A stretch of 43,873 nt of DNA, from positions 73,232 through 117,104 of the forward strand of contig PJRA01000323.1 of NCBI GenBank assembly GCA_016987375.1, given 5' to 3'. Position 1 is the first letter of the stretch. Each line of letters starts with the position of its first letter. Positions 19,325-30,996 of the stretch are shown in pieces. The translations under genes and the position numbers were made by a program. A model generated the notes under the pieces. That model was not told the origin of the DNA, did not search any database, and was given only the letters and a program-made list of their open reading frames with translations. The stretch comes from Brachionus koreanus. Taxonomy: Eukaryota; Rotifera; Eurotatoria; Ploima; Brachionidae.

Positions 19325-21650
19325 AAATTCTTTTAATTTTGTTTTATTTCAGAATAAAATAATGTATGTAGCGTTTAAAAAATTTTATTAAAATTTAACA
19401 CTTGAATTTAATTTAAAAAAAAAGCTTTACACCAGCTCGTTCAAAATAATAAAAGATAAAAAATCATATAAATTCAAGTAAAGTAATTTCTTTCTTTTAA
19501 AATATGATGCTAATTATTTGATAAGAATTTAACTATTTATTTCTCTATGAAGAATAGCGAATGTTTGCTTTTATTTTTATTTTTAGAATCAAATTTCTTT
19601 CCTAAACTAAATAGTTGTTTTAACTTGATTTTTTTTCAATATAATTAATTTCCTATTGTAGATTTTAATCTAAAAGAAGAGAGAAATTAAATCCAAATAT
19701 TTAGATTCTCATGATATAATCATTCTTCAATTTTCACGCTTGGTCTTAACCATTAACTAAGCGTACTAAAAGGAAATTTTAATTTTTGTTTATTAACATA
19801 ATTATTTATTAAGTAAACAACAAAAAGATAAGTTGGCTAGAACTATGTATTTGATGGAATTTAATCATCATTTTATAAAATAAAAAATTTAATGTGAACA
19901 AATAATGAAATCATTATTTTCTAATAAAAACTAATTTTCTGATTTGTAGAGATTAAATTTTTCGCTTTACTTTTAAAATATTCTTTATTTTGTCAGCTTA
20001 TTAGCTAAAATTATTTTTGAATAATTTTTTTTTTAGATTAAATTAATGAAATTCTAGTTAAATTATGAGCGTTACGTTTCTTCAATATTCTGCAACAATA
20101 AAATAAAGCTAAAAAATTTTATTGTGATAAAGTTAAAATAAAAGAATTTTTTTTTATTTTCAAAAATATCAGCCTTTATATGTTTAATTTATATTTTTAT
20201 ATTTCTAGAATGACTTAAAGTTTTATTTTCAAATTGAAACAAGTTTTTTTTGTTCTCATTTAAAGTGTCATTTTCAAATCCAGAAAAGATGAGATTTTTT
20301 AAAAGAGAATGTAAACATTAATTAAAAAGTTGATCGAATATTCTCATTAATCATTTATTCAGCTTTAAATTTTAATTTAAAAAAAGCCTATAAATCTAGA
20401 TTCAAATTTTTTTCTTGGCTTTTATCATAATTAAAAAAAAGCTCATAGACCCTAAAATTAAATTAAATGAAATGAAATAGAAATTTTAATATTCTTTACA
20501 ATTCATAAATAAAATTACGATAATTTTTATTTTATTTCTTAAGTTAATTTTGTAGATTGCTGAAAATTTGGTGCAGCCTATTTTGTTTAATTTAGAGCAT
20601 TTGAGTTGATGAAATGAACCGAAAAAATTAATCAGATTAAAAATAAAATTGCTTTTTATACATATTTTTCTAATTATTATCCGGTGATAAATTAATCTAT
20701 TTTTTATTTTTATATTAACAAAACTGACTATACAATTTTAAGAAAAAAAAAATTTTAAAATATCCTCTTTTATTTTACTATTAAAACTTCAATTTTTTAA
20801 TCGCTTAAAAAAAATTTTAATCAAATTTTTTTGTCTATTTAAAAAAATTCATTGACATAGTGTCTATGGACTCTGAATCAGCATTTAGAAATGATTGTGT
20901 CTAATAAAACTCTAGTGCTTTAGCTATCAATCAATGAATTCAATAAATATTTGAAATTTACACTTGGTTTTTTTCATTTTTCATTTAAGTCGAAAAAATT
21001 AGAACTTAATCTATTAAAAACTTGTTTGTAAGCGATAAGCTCATATTTCAAAAAATTGAGATTTGATCATTTTTTTTTCTAAATTAATGTATAAAAATTC
21101 TACTTAAAAAAGAAAAAAGTTCAAAACAAATTTTTTTGGATTCAAATAGCAAATGTTTTTTTCAAGTCAAAAACCTGTTCAAGACGATTTAACTAGAATT
21201 TAAAGAAAAATAGGCAAATGTTTCTTTTTTTCAAATGAATAATTTTATTCAAATAAAATTGGGAAAAAAATGTGTTTGTTTATTGATGATGAAAAGAAAA
21301 TTTAATTAGATATTTAATTGCAACGAGTCTCAAAGTGAAAGAAGAATGAATTAATAATTCAAACAATAAAACAAAATGATTTATATACATATTTTTTTTT
21401 ATTTTTGTTGTGTAAATTCAATTTTTCATTTCATGCAAATATTTATCAATGAATCATTACAAGTCAATAAAGGTTATCTATTCAATTTTGTGTTTTCTTG
21501 TTTTTTTCTGATTAGTTCCATAGTTTCTAAAAGCTTAAATCTTCAAATTCAGTTTTAGCCTAATTTATGATTAAAATTATATTTAAGAAAAAAAAAAAAC
21601 ACACACACGCACAGACACTAAGTCAAACACCATTCCTCAGAAAGCCTAGG
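19325..21650. other. AT-rich intergenic region, no gene recognised
   Basis: About 2.3 kb of very AT-rich DNA with many stops in all frames. A (CA)n-like run (ACACACACACGCACAGACAC) at about 21599-21618 lies just before the next gene. No transposon signature was found. Confidence 0.5.
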
Positions 21651-24600
21651 ATGAATATTGTTCGTCAGTCAAATAGCACTAATCCCAAATCAATTGCTTG
21701 TAAGAATTAGATAAAGCACGGTTTGAGACCGGCTAAGCTACTTTGCCAAAAGCATCTGTAATCTGATGTACATTAGATAATTGAGCAACTATGATAGAGA
21801 GCGTATGCTGCTGAAAGGTGCCACATTATTAATTGTCTGCAAGCAATTTATAAGATATTTTAAATTAAAACTAATGTTGCCATTTAAATGTAATCTTCTT
21901 TAAAACAAAACAAAAGAAACAACAAAAAAAAAGAATATTTCTACTGATTGATTTATTTATTTATTTATTTTGTAATTGGTACAAGTAAGAAGAAAAAAAT
22001 TATTATTAATTAAGGATTAGTAGAGAGGCGTTGTGGTAGCTTACTAAATTTCGTTATCATATCTTCATCAATATGTTTTCTTTTAATTACTTTAAATATC
22101 TTGAAAGCAAGCATAAATTCGTTCATAATTTATCCTCCTCTTGAGTATGTGTGTGTGTGTGTATCTATGTGCCTGGGTTGTTTAAGTAATTTATTACTTT
22201 CGAGATTTAGATCAGACCAATAGAATAAGCTTGATGCACAAAGCCGAGATTCGACTTGTATTCAACGATCATAGCAATCATAATAATTGGAGCCCAGAGC
22301 GTCGAACAACTTCATCCAGCGATAAAACAGCATCTACGAATAATATGAACTCGAGCAGTGTTTCAACGACACAAACTTATCAAAACAATTCAAATATCAA
22401 TAATCCAACAAAAAAAACAACAACAACAAGTAACCAATATGAAATAACACAAACAAATAATTTACTCGACTCTGTGCTCGATGCCAATTGCAACTTGAAT
22501 ATTCAAATAGACGATAACTATTACAACAACATAGGCACAAACATGTTCACAAGCAACAGCAGCGGCAAAAACCTTGCTTCTAACAATTCATCGTCAGTCA
22601 ATTCAGGTATTTATCATTTTATCATCATCATCATCAGAATTTTTTTCTTTTTAATTCTCATTCTATTCTATTTCTTATTGAATGTTCGCATTTAATTTAA
22701 TACCTGTATGTCTGTAGGCGTAGGAATGTTTCACCCAACATGGGATGAGTGGAAACAACGAGCAACTAAATTTTCCAATGAGAAAACGACTAAGAGTAAA
22801 CACGAAAGCGTCTCTGCCAAGCATACAAATACGTTAAATAAAAATCATCAACAAGATTGCACTAACACTAGCAATAACATGATTGAAAGTAATCAGACTA
22901 AGTCGTCTAAAAACAGCTACATTACTTCACAAGAGTACTATACAACAAATAATTCATCTAGCCATCAGATGACATCAACTTCAACGCAACAAGACAAAAC
23001 AAATGTCTACAATCCACCGTCACCAATTCTCATACGAAATGCCAACACAAATCAATTGGAGTATGTAAATGAATCGTCGATGCGACGCCAACAACAACAG
23101 CAGCATCAACAGCATCGAAGTCCGCGACATTATCCGGTGGCGGGCATTGATTTTTTGCCAATGCGACCTCCGTCGCCAGTCGAATTATCATCGTGCACTT
23201 TGGCCAAACAACCAGGTTTAGACATACAAACTGAAAATGAATCTAAACAATTTAAAAAAACAGAGACTATTGAAACAAAACCAATTGTACTTGAGAATAT
23301 ACAGCAAAAAAAAATAAAAACAATTTTATCAACTCGTAAAGAGTCGGCTCCTAATTTGACCGGATGGCGCACTGAATCCGACTCGGATTCTGATGTTCAA
23401 AATCGATTGCTTGCTCGCGCATCGGGTTCAATTCCCATTGAATACATTTCAATACGTCGCGATCCTAAGCCAGAAGACAAACAATCAAATAGAAACAAAA
23501 AATCAATTACTACTGGAACTAATACTAATTCGGACAGAGGCAAACGAATTGCGGCTACAAATACAAATCAAGATGAATTGCCACAATACAACTTACATGT
23601 GTCGTTGGACTCTCTATTGGTCAAAAGCAGACAAGAAGCGTCAACTACTACTGAATTGCTAAAGAATAAAAATGCCTCTACTGAGACTAGTCTAGTTGGA
23701 CACAAAGACGCTGGCACTTTGACTGATGCTGAAAAATCACCTAGTCCTCCGCCACCACCACCATCACCACCAAAGCAAACACAACAACCTGAACCTAAAC
23801 AAGAGCAAGTTGTGTATACTACTCGACGTAAGTCGCGCTATACTGAATGGCAATCATCACCACCCAATCCTTCAATTAATCAAAATTATAGACTTGAAAT
23901 ATTAGCCAAAAGTCCTAGTACTAATAAATCAAGACAATTTTATAGTCATCACAATCATTATGAGCATAGTTTTACAAATAGAGAACAGCCTGTCAGAAAG
24001 ACAAGCTTAAACTATTCAATTAATCAAACAGTTAGAGTTGATGATGATGACAAAATTGTATTTGGCAAGAATAGATCTTCGTATGACAATAGACATTTTT
24101 ATCAAGAGAATTTATGTAGACGAAGTGGTAGTTTTCCATGCTTATTTCAAACTAGACCAGTTATGGTCGAACAAATATTTGATTCAACAGGTTCTAATAG
24201 ACGATATGTTAAACAAACTACACACACACAATCGAACTATTCACCACAATTTATTGTCGAACAAGTTACTTATAATAATAACACCAGGCCACATTATGAG
24301 TTAGGCATGATGCCTTTAATAGCTAAGCAATCGTTTGATTTTGACTGGAATGGTCAATTTAGTGAATTAAATAACAAATTTAAACAAGTATTTGGCAATC
24401 AAATGGCAAATACAAGCAGACGTTATTACAAGTATTCGCGTACAAGCACTGACATGAATAATAATCAAAGTCAAACGCTCGTAACTGAGCCAATTTCATT
24501 TGGTCAACAACAACAACAACAGCAAAGTTATGCTTATAGCAAATTGAATAGCTATTCATCAAGTGGAGCTAATGGAAATAGTAGCAGTAGTTGTAGAGGT

Positions 24601-25065
24601 CCTATAATTGAAATACCAGTGACACCTACGTCAACCATGCGCAAGTCTTCCAATAATGGACCGATTATAACAAGTATGTCGCGCAATGCATCGGCCAGTA
24701 ATTTGAATTCGAGTTTTTGCATGACATCGAGCTTTGAGCCAGTGGTCAAGCGTGTTAGCTCGACCAAAATGGCTACTACTACTAGTAGTAGTAGTAATCG
24801 AGCTAGACATGAAGAAGACGAGCAGTTCTTCGGTAGTATGAAGAGAAATTATGTCGATAGTGAACGGCAATTTAAGCCCATTGATGAGACTATTAGTAGA
24901 GAGTCGCATTTTAGATCGACTAGTTCTAATGGACATGCTGTGCCTTTGACTCAATCAAATGCCACTCGTACTAGCAGTTTCAATTCGAACATGGGCTCGT
25001 CGTCTGCTAGACAAAATTTTTCTTCGTCTTATGAATATTCTTCTTCATCAAAAAAAATAAATTAA
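21651..25065 (+). CDS. Large, mostly disordered Ser/Thr/Asn/Gln-rich protein, three exons
   Basis: Exons 21651-21699, 22211-22606 and 22718-25065 join in frame across GT...AG introns of 511 and 111 bp (both phase 1) to give 930 residues. The product has long Ser, Asn, Thr and Gln runs (QQQQQ tracts, SSSS), a polyproline stretch (PSPPPPPPSPP) and scattered short ordered-looking motifs such as FHPTWDEWKQRA, AGIDFLPMRPPSPVEL, IPIEYISIRRDPKPE and SFDFDWNGQFSELNNKFKQV. There is no signal peptide, membrane segment or catalytic domain. It looks like a scaffold, cytoskeletal or regulatory protein, but I do not recognise the family. Exon 1 is the weakest call (start ATG at 21651, donor GTAAGA); an alternative start is the ATG at 22234. 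Codon use is clearly coding compared with the flanks. Confidence 0.75.
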
Positions 25066-26276
25066 TCTAAATTTTAGACTGCCTTAATTTATTTATTTTT
25101 TTTCTAATTTTTTATTTTTATTTTTTTTTGTTTAAAGCAGTTGTTAATAAAGTTTTAATTTTATATAAGAATATTTTAATTATAGATGATTTTAATCAAG
25201 ATTAACAAGGAAAATATTATTGAATAATTTTTTTTGAGAAATAAAAAGATGTTTTATTTTTTAGATTGATTTTTTTTGTAAATTTTTAAAATAAATATTA
25301 TTTTTTTTAATTATAGATATAAGCTTATTAACTTATTTTAAAGTAGCTAAATTCTTGTTATTTTTGTCTTTATTTTTCTGACTTTATTTTTTTGCTTTTA
25401 ACTCAAGCTTTTCTGATTTTTTTTTTTTAAACCTTCCTAAAAAGTCTTAATTTTCAGCTATTTATATGCAATAAAATAAAAAAATAACAACATTTTTAGA
25501 ATCTTTTTTTTTTGCTTGTTATAATATATTTAAAAATAAAATTAGTTTAGGTAAAATAGTCTAAATGTTTATAATGTGAATTCGATGATTTATTTTGAAA
25601 TGTCGTTATCTCTTGAATTAAAAGCCTCATGTTCTTACAGATCTTGAAGGAAAGGAATCTGAGAATTTTGCGAATACCAATTTTTCATCACAACATACTT
25701 GCATTTTTAACATACAAAAAACCTTAATAACATACTAAAATCTTTTTAGCAAGCTTAAAATTAGAATAGATTTGAAAAAAATTTTATAAATAAAAAAAAA
25801 AGGGAAAGAAGAAATTTTAGAAAAAAGATAGCGGGGTTATAAGACAAACCGAACATATCAAAAACGCAAAAAAATATAAAAAAGATTAAACCTAGAAGAT
25901 AACTCAACTAAAATAAAGCATATGCAAACAATTCGCTAACAAACACTCTAAATATGAATTTTTTGTACAAATAAATGAGTATTACTTTCTTTTCAGAGGC
26001 AGTGATGAGATCAAAATTGATCTTAAAGCTCATTATTGCTATTTTAAAAACTTTTTTAAAATTATAATATGTGGTCACCTGTTGACTATAAGATACTTAA
26101 AAGAGTCTAATGAGTTCGTGATAGATAGTGCATTGATAAAAAATTGAAATTAAACTAAATATATTTTTTAAAAAAATTGAGTCTGTTAAATAATTTTTTG
26201 TTTTTTCAAAAGGGGAGATATGTTTTTCAGAAGAAAATATCCTAAAAATATATAATTAGTATATAGAAAAGATTTG
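25066..26276. other. AT-rich intergenic region, no gene recognised
   Basis: 3' flank of the disordered-protein gene. A slightly more complex patch at 25590-25700 gave no recognisable protein on either strand. Confidence 0.5.
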
Positions 26277-26345
26277 GGCATTGTGAATTATGGAACAAAA
26301 AACAAAAACAAAAATTTAAATTTAAAATAACGTTTTCTCAATGGG
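26277..26345 (+). mobile_element. Single end of the GGCATTGTG MITE family
   Basis: GGCATTGTGAATTATGGAAC followed by AAAAAACAAAAACAAAAA matches the terminal 40-60 bases of both arms of the MITE at 13279-13601. No matching opposite end was found to the right within 1.5 kb, so this is either a truncated copy or one end of a longer relative. Confidence 0.7.
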
Positions 26346-27357
26346 TTATCAATTGGATTGCAACCTAGCTGAAACATCGAAATTAATGAGCTGTGTAAGC
26401 TTCTGTCTTTACTTGAAGATAAAGCAACAAATGTATGTAACATATTTAGTAACCTACCTCAGAAGATAAAAAAATCTTTATATAATGGTGTATTGATAAT
26501 AAATTGTGTATGAAAGCAGGAAATTTGAAAGCGGTGTTCATCATTCCTTCCATGTAATCGAAGTTTTTCCAAAGATATTTGCTTGGCCAAATTCTTGAAA
26601 CAGTCAAGTGTTATAAGTATCTTAGGTTTGAGCTTCCATTTTCGCTCGAACTGGATCTCAAATGATGTCACCCATGTCCAATTGTTCAGGCCTGTTGAGT
26701 TCATACTCAAGCAACTTTTATATAACGGATGGCTAATCAATACATAAACAGTATATTGTCTCAGCATCTTTACATAATACTGCATTTTACATACAGCATA
26801 ATTACGCTGTTATTTTGAGTGACATGAACGCTTTTAACTGCCGTTAAAAGTGAATAATTGGATTAACGGACTGAAGGATCTTAAAACAATCATCAGTCCG
26901 CTGAATTTTTTAGATTCTCTTAAATTTTAAATTATTTAATAATTTATATTTTGTAAAAAAAACTGTCCATTTACACCATTTTTAAATAAATATTGTACAA
27001 TTTGACTTATTTCTTGTTCAATAATGCCTATAAATCTTATCATTATTATTATAAAAATGGGTATATTTTTTTTTCAAATTAAAAGGATTAAAGCGAATAT
27101 AGATAAAAGAAAATTTAATGTTTATTATAAAAAAATTTAGGAAAATCACAAATAAGTTTAAAGAAAGTGCATCGATTTTTACCAATTCAGAAAAAATTGG
27201 TATGAAAAAAAAAAAAATTTCAAATCATTTCCAATTTTTGATAAAGTTTTAAAAATTTTAAAATAATAGATATAAGATAAAAATTCGATCTTAAATTTCG
27301 GACTAATCTAATTTTTGTGTTTTTTTTTTCAGGTACTATTGATTTTACTAACATTTT
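26346..27357. other. Unresolved, partly GC-richer region
   Basis: 26380-26900 is less AT-rich than its surroundings and has a 108-codon minus-strand ORF (26459-26785) and a plus-strand open stretch (about 26373-26508, including INELCKLLSLLEDKATNVC). Neither matches a family I know. It could be decayed transposon interior following the MITE-type end at 26277. The rest is AT-rich. Confidence 0.35.
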
Positions 27358-28398
27358 TTATTGAATATTTTTTTTGTTGTTATATTTATTTTTGAATTCA
27401 TTGTAGTATTTATGTAAGAAGAAGTAAGTTTTCGAATCAAACATACGTAAAAAAAGTTCATTTGAGCAATTCCATCTTTTCATAAAATTTGAATGAAATG
27501 CATGAAAATCAGTTATTTTACCATATTTTTTTTTGATTATATCGCGTAATTTATTTTCCGAAAAAACACGATCGTATCTAATTCCTTCATATTTTTTCTT
27601 AATTAATTTTGCTTTTTTAAATTTTCTTAAGTATTCAGAAATTTTTATACTAATAATTTTTTGATCTGCATACCATGTTGCATCACCTCTGGCAATGTCA
27701 ATATCTTTTTTAACGATTTCAATTCCTAAAATATTTCTTACTTTACTAATTACAGTTGCTGAATTTATTTTAGTTTTCTCGCTTATTTCCATTACATCAC
27801 GCCAAACTTTTTTCTTCATACCAATATGTCCCATCGGATACATTTGAAATCTTTTATGTTTATTAATAAAGGATTTACAACAATAACCATTTAAGACAGT
27901 TATGGCATCTTTAGTTTCAAAATTGTAATAGCTTTTATTTACTGGAATAAGATCTGAATCGCTTGTTACTACAAAATCATCATCTTTGATTTCTTTAATA
28001 GAGCCAGCCAAAAGTCGACTTACCATTGATGTAATCTTTCCATAATCTTTTTCCGTTTTGACTATTATTAGGACACAATCTTGCTTTTTCAAATAACTTA
28101 AAGTATGAATAAGAAGATAGTTATTATATTTCTTCAATGAATCCAAATCATTTGAAATTGATGAAATTAGTAGGAAGATACTTTTAAACCCAACTAACCT
28201 CCATGCCTCTACTATAAATGGAGCATAGAAAAAATAATTTATTTTTGAATTCTCGTCCAAATTTATTGCCATTATTACAAACTGATTTTGAGGTTCTGTT
28301 TTTGTTGAAATGCTTAAAAAGATTCTTTCGAAAAAGTTTACATATATAAAAGAAAAGACAATGCATAAGATTGCAAAATATACAAATAAATTTTTCAT
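27358..28398 (-). CDS. Putative type II membrane glycosyltransferase (GT-A-like, D-x-D)
   Basis: Single-exon ORF of 346 residues. Residues 4-24 (LFVYFAILCIVFSFIYV) form a signal-anchor. The lumenal part has VVTSDSDLIPV with D147-x-D149, the usual metal/nucleotide-sugar motif of GT-A enzymes. Next come VLNGYCCKSF (168-177), MYPMGHIGMKKKVW (186-199) and DATWYADQKI further on, a layout typical of glycosyltransferases in which a second acidic block contacts the acceptor. The C-terminal third is very basic. I cannot name the CAZy family or the substrate. The gene stands alone, with AT-rich flanks and no intron seen. It is the second of four membrane-anchored glycosyltransferases in the window, all on the minus strand. 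Confidence 0.6.
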   Translation of the reverse strand: MKNLFVYFAILCIVFSFIYVNFFERIFLSISTKTEPQNQFVIMAINLDENSKINYFFYAPFIVEAWRLVGFKSIFLLISSISNDLDSLKKYNNYLLIHTLSYLKKQDCVLIIVKTEKDYGKITSMVSRLLAGSIKEIKDDDFVVTSDSDLIPVNKSYYNFETKDAITVLNGYCCKSFINKHKRFQMYPMGHIGMKKKVWRDVMEISEKTKINSATVISKVRNILGIEIVKKDIDIARGDATWYADQKIISIKISEYLRKFKKAKLIKKKYEGIRYDRVFSENKLRDIIKKKYGKITDFHAFHSNFMKRWNCSNELFLRMFDSKTYFFLHKYYNEFKNKYNNKKNIQ

Positions 28399-29130
28399 AT
28401 TAATCTAAAAAAAATGAATTTCATAGTTTGTTTAAGTTATTAATTAAGCGGTAATTATTATTTTAATTTTTTATTAAATTTCTTTTGATTGTTATGAAAT
28501 AAAAATCTTTATTTTAAAAATATTTAAAAAAAAATACATTAAATTATTTTCAAACAGTTAAAAACAATAGATTTTTTTTTTAACTGAAAAATTAGTAAAT
28601 TCTAATGTTTATTATGTACTATTAGTTCTTTACGAATAATATTAAGACTTAATATTTTTGTAGTTTCTAAAAATAACTTTTTTGAAATTTAATTTTCAAA
28701 ATTTATCAAATCGAGCCTTTTAATTGACCCCTACCTACAACCTAGCTAGCTTTTTTTCCAACAACACCATTAAAAAGCATTAAATATGCACTAATTATCA
28801 TTAAATATATCATTCAAGAGAATTTTTAAAAAAATATCACGCATAGTTTTTTTTTTTTTTATTTAAAAAAAGGTTTTTCAATAGTTATTTAAAGGTAGAT
28901 TTTTTTTTTGTAAAATAAGTAAGAGTTTAGGGACAAAATTTAGATAAAGTAATTAATATAAATCATTAGAAAATAAATTTCCGATTTCTAAATCAGGATG
29001 AAAAGAATAATTGGTCAATATGATATTTCTAAATTGTTATGGATATCGGAAATCGAAAGACACAGTATATGATTTATAAAAAGGATTTTATAATTTTTTG
29101 TTCGAAATAAAATCTTAAAACTTACAATAC
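28399..29130. other. AT-rich intergenic region, no gene recognised
   Basis: 5' flank of the 27358-28398 gene and left border of the duplicated STELLO segment. No exon 2 of the duplicated gene is present here. Confidence 0.5.
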
Positions 29131-30350
29131 TTAAAATAAAGAATTTGAGTTAAATTGATATAAAAGCCTTGCCATGAGATTAGAAAAAAAAAATTTGAAA
29201 AATTTATTTTCACTTAATTTTTTTACCTTTTTGTACAAGATTTTGTATACAGTCAATTAGACAATCATCAAATCTGTTTTTGTCTAATGTCCATTCATCT
29301 TAGTCTTTGAAAAATTGATCAATCTTTGTGAAATGAATGCACATTACGAAGCTGATAAGCATTTGGTCGAATAAATGCAACTCGACCGTCTATTTCTTAC
29401 ATCAAACGAATAGCTGTGAATAACCTCTAAGAATGTCACACTTTTTGAATGTTACATTTAACACTAGAACGCCTGAGGGGTTTTTTAGACCCCTCTTTGA
29501 AAAATTGAAACTTAAATTTAATAAAATACAAATAAAATTTTAAAAAATGGCTTTTATTAGCTTAAAATTTTGATTCTAAATTTTTAGAAAATGAATAAAT
29601 TCTCATAGGAAAATGTTTAATTTATTTTAATAACTTTTTTTCAAATTTTTATGAGAAATCAACTTGGCTTTATAGTTTTAGAGGATAAACTAAGCTCCAA
29701 AATCATAGTGAAACATTTATTTTGAGATTTTTTATGTGCATATTGATTCGGTTTAAGAACCAATGATGGCGCGTTTTCATCAATTCGATTCAGCTGTCTT
29801 AGTTATTCTCATAAAATTTTCTAGTGATGAATCTACATCTAGATCTCCATTGATTAGACCTTGTTGAATAAAGAGAACTTGATTTGAATACACCTTAAAT
29901 TTTACGCATATGCGAAAAGTGAACTCAAAGAATAAAAAATTGAGAAATTTTAAATTTCTTTACGATTTAATTATATCTGAGTGAAATATTTAAGTTTTAA
30001 ATTTTAAGGCAAAAGATTTCGTTGCTGTTCAAAAACAAAATTTTTTTTTGTTATTTAAATTCTAGATATTTTCGGTTTTTTTGCTTTAGGTTCCTAAAAC
30101 CTCTTAAATTTTCTACCTCTAAAAACTAAAATTAAACTTTTTTCTAATGTTAAATTTTATAAACAATTTGATAAGAAAAATTCAAAGTGTTTTCTTTTAT
30201 TGAAATAAAAACAATTTAAAAAAAAAATTAATTTTGATATTGACATGTTTTTTAAAGAATAGAAAACTACAAAAATTAAACAAATAAATATTAACAAAGA
30301 TTTAAAAAAAATTAAAACTAATCATGGTTTTTTTAGAGCTGATCATTCTG
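29131..30350 (-). pseudogene. Broken tandem duplicate of the STELLO-like gene (part of exon 1 and both flanks)
   Basis: The segment matches 36630-38410 in the same orientation. The match covers part of intron 1 and the splice donor (about 29131-29235), the 3' part of exon 1 (about 29235-29910) and the 5' flank (about 29920-30350, for example TTTAATTATATCTGAGTGAA and GGTTCCTAAAACCTCTTAAA). About 735 bases of exon 1, including the start codon and membrane anchor, are deleted at about 29915. A 216-bp MITE interrupts the remaining part. Stops and indels are frequent. Presence of intron sequence shows a DNA-level duplication, not a processed copy. Exon 2 is missing. Confidence 0.88.
29462..29677. 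mobile_element. 216-bp TTAA-targeting MITE (piggyBac-like) in the STELLO pseudogene
   Basis: Comparison with the intact copy shows an insertion at a TTAA (29458-29461). It begins CACTAGAACGCC and ends GGCTTTATAGTT, which pair as inverted repeats at 10 of 12 positions. It is followed by TTAG (29678-29681), a one-base-decayed TTAA. GAGGGG...CCCCTC just inside the left end forms a hairpin. TTAA duplication and short CAC/CCC-type ends are the piggyBac pattern. There is no ORF. Confidence 0.72.
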
Positions 30351-30776
30351 CAAGAAAGCCAGTCAAGTATAGGTAAGCGGATAAAAATTTAAGGTGTTAC
30401 TTTTATCGTTGAAACTTTAATTTAGTGACCGATTACAAGCTTTGAACGAAACCAAGAAGAAACTATAGACAGTATGGTTTTATTGCCTAATTAAATTAAA
30501 GATATAGCCATGTATATAAAGGAGTGTAGAAAGTGTGCACTAGTTAAAGCAATTAAATTTTTTTTATTTAATAATTAATATGATAAATTTTTAAGAGTAT
30601 TAAACATTTTAATTTACTGAGGCGATATAAAGAGCTTAATAGAAATAAGTATTTGATGTATTCAAATTCAAAAAAACTGTTAAATTCGCTTGTTTACCTT
30701 AATATTGATTAAAATTTTCAAACAATACACTATAGACTTTATAATATTACAAAATACCACAAATGACTATTCCTAT
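30351..30776. other. AT-rich spacer between the STELLO pseudogene and the Gypsy element
   Basis: No coding or RNA gene signal was recognised. Confidence 0.5.
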
Positions 30777-30978
30777 TGTTATGTAGTGGTTTTAGAAAAC
30801 ATGCATTAGACGCATGCTAGCATGGTGTTGGCTTGTAAAAAATCAAACAGTTTGTTTGGGCTTGGCACCGCTTATTTAAACAAACTTATTTTATATTTAT
30901 AGCAGGTTTTATTATTTGATCAGAAAATAAAGTTGTTATTAAAAAACAAAACTTGTGTTTGACTTCGTGTATAAAATC
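30777..30978 (+). repeat. Putative 5' LTR of the Gypsy element
   Basis: The stretch begins TGTTATGTAGTGG and has a TATA-like TTATATTTATAG (about 30890-30900) and an AATAAAG at about 30926-30932. It ends just before TGGCGACGAGGA (30979-30990), a primer-binding-site-like sequence placed 6 bases before the gag ATG at 30997. The 3' copy is missing from the window, so the exact ends cannot be confirmed. Confidence 0.5.
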
Positions 30979-30996
30979 TGGCGACGAGGAAAAACA

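Noticed and set aside
22607..22717. Coding sequence running from the 22211 exon into ...IIIIIRIFFFLILILF
   Set aside because: The apparent hydrophobic tail is the AT-rich intron; both its ends are proper splice sites and the next exon continues in phase.
26459..26785. 108-codon minus-strand ORF as a host gene
   Set aside because: No motif, no signal, no start context, and it lies next to a transposon end; kept only as an unresolved region.
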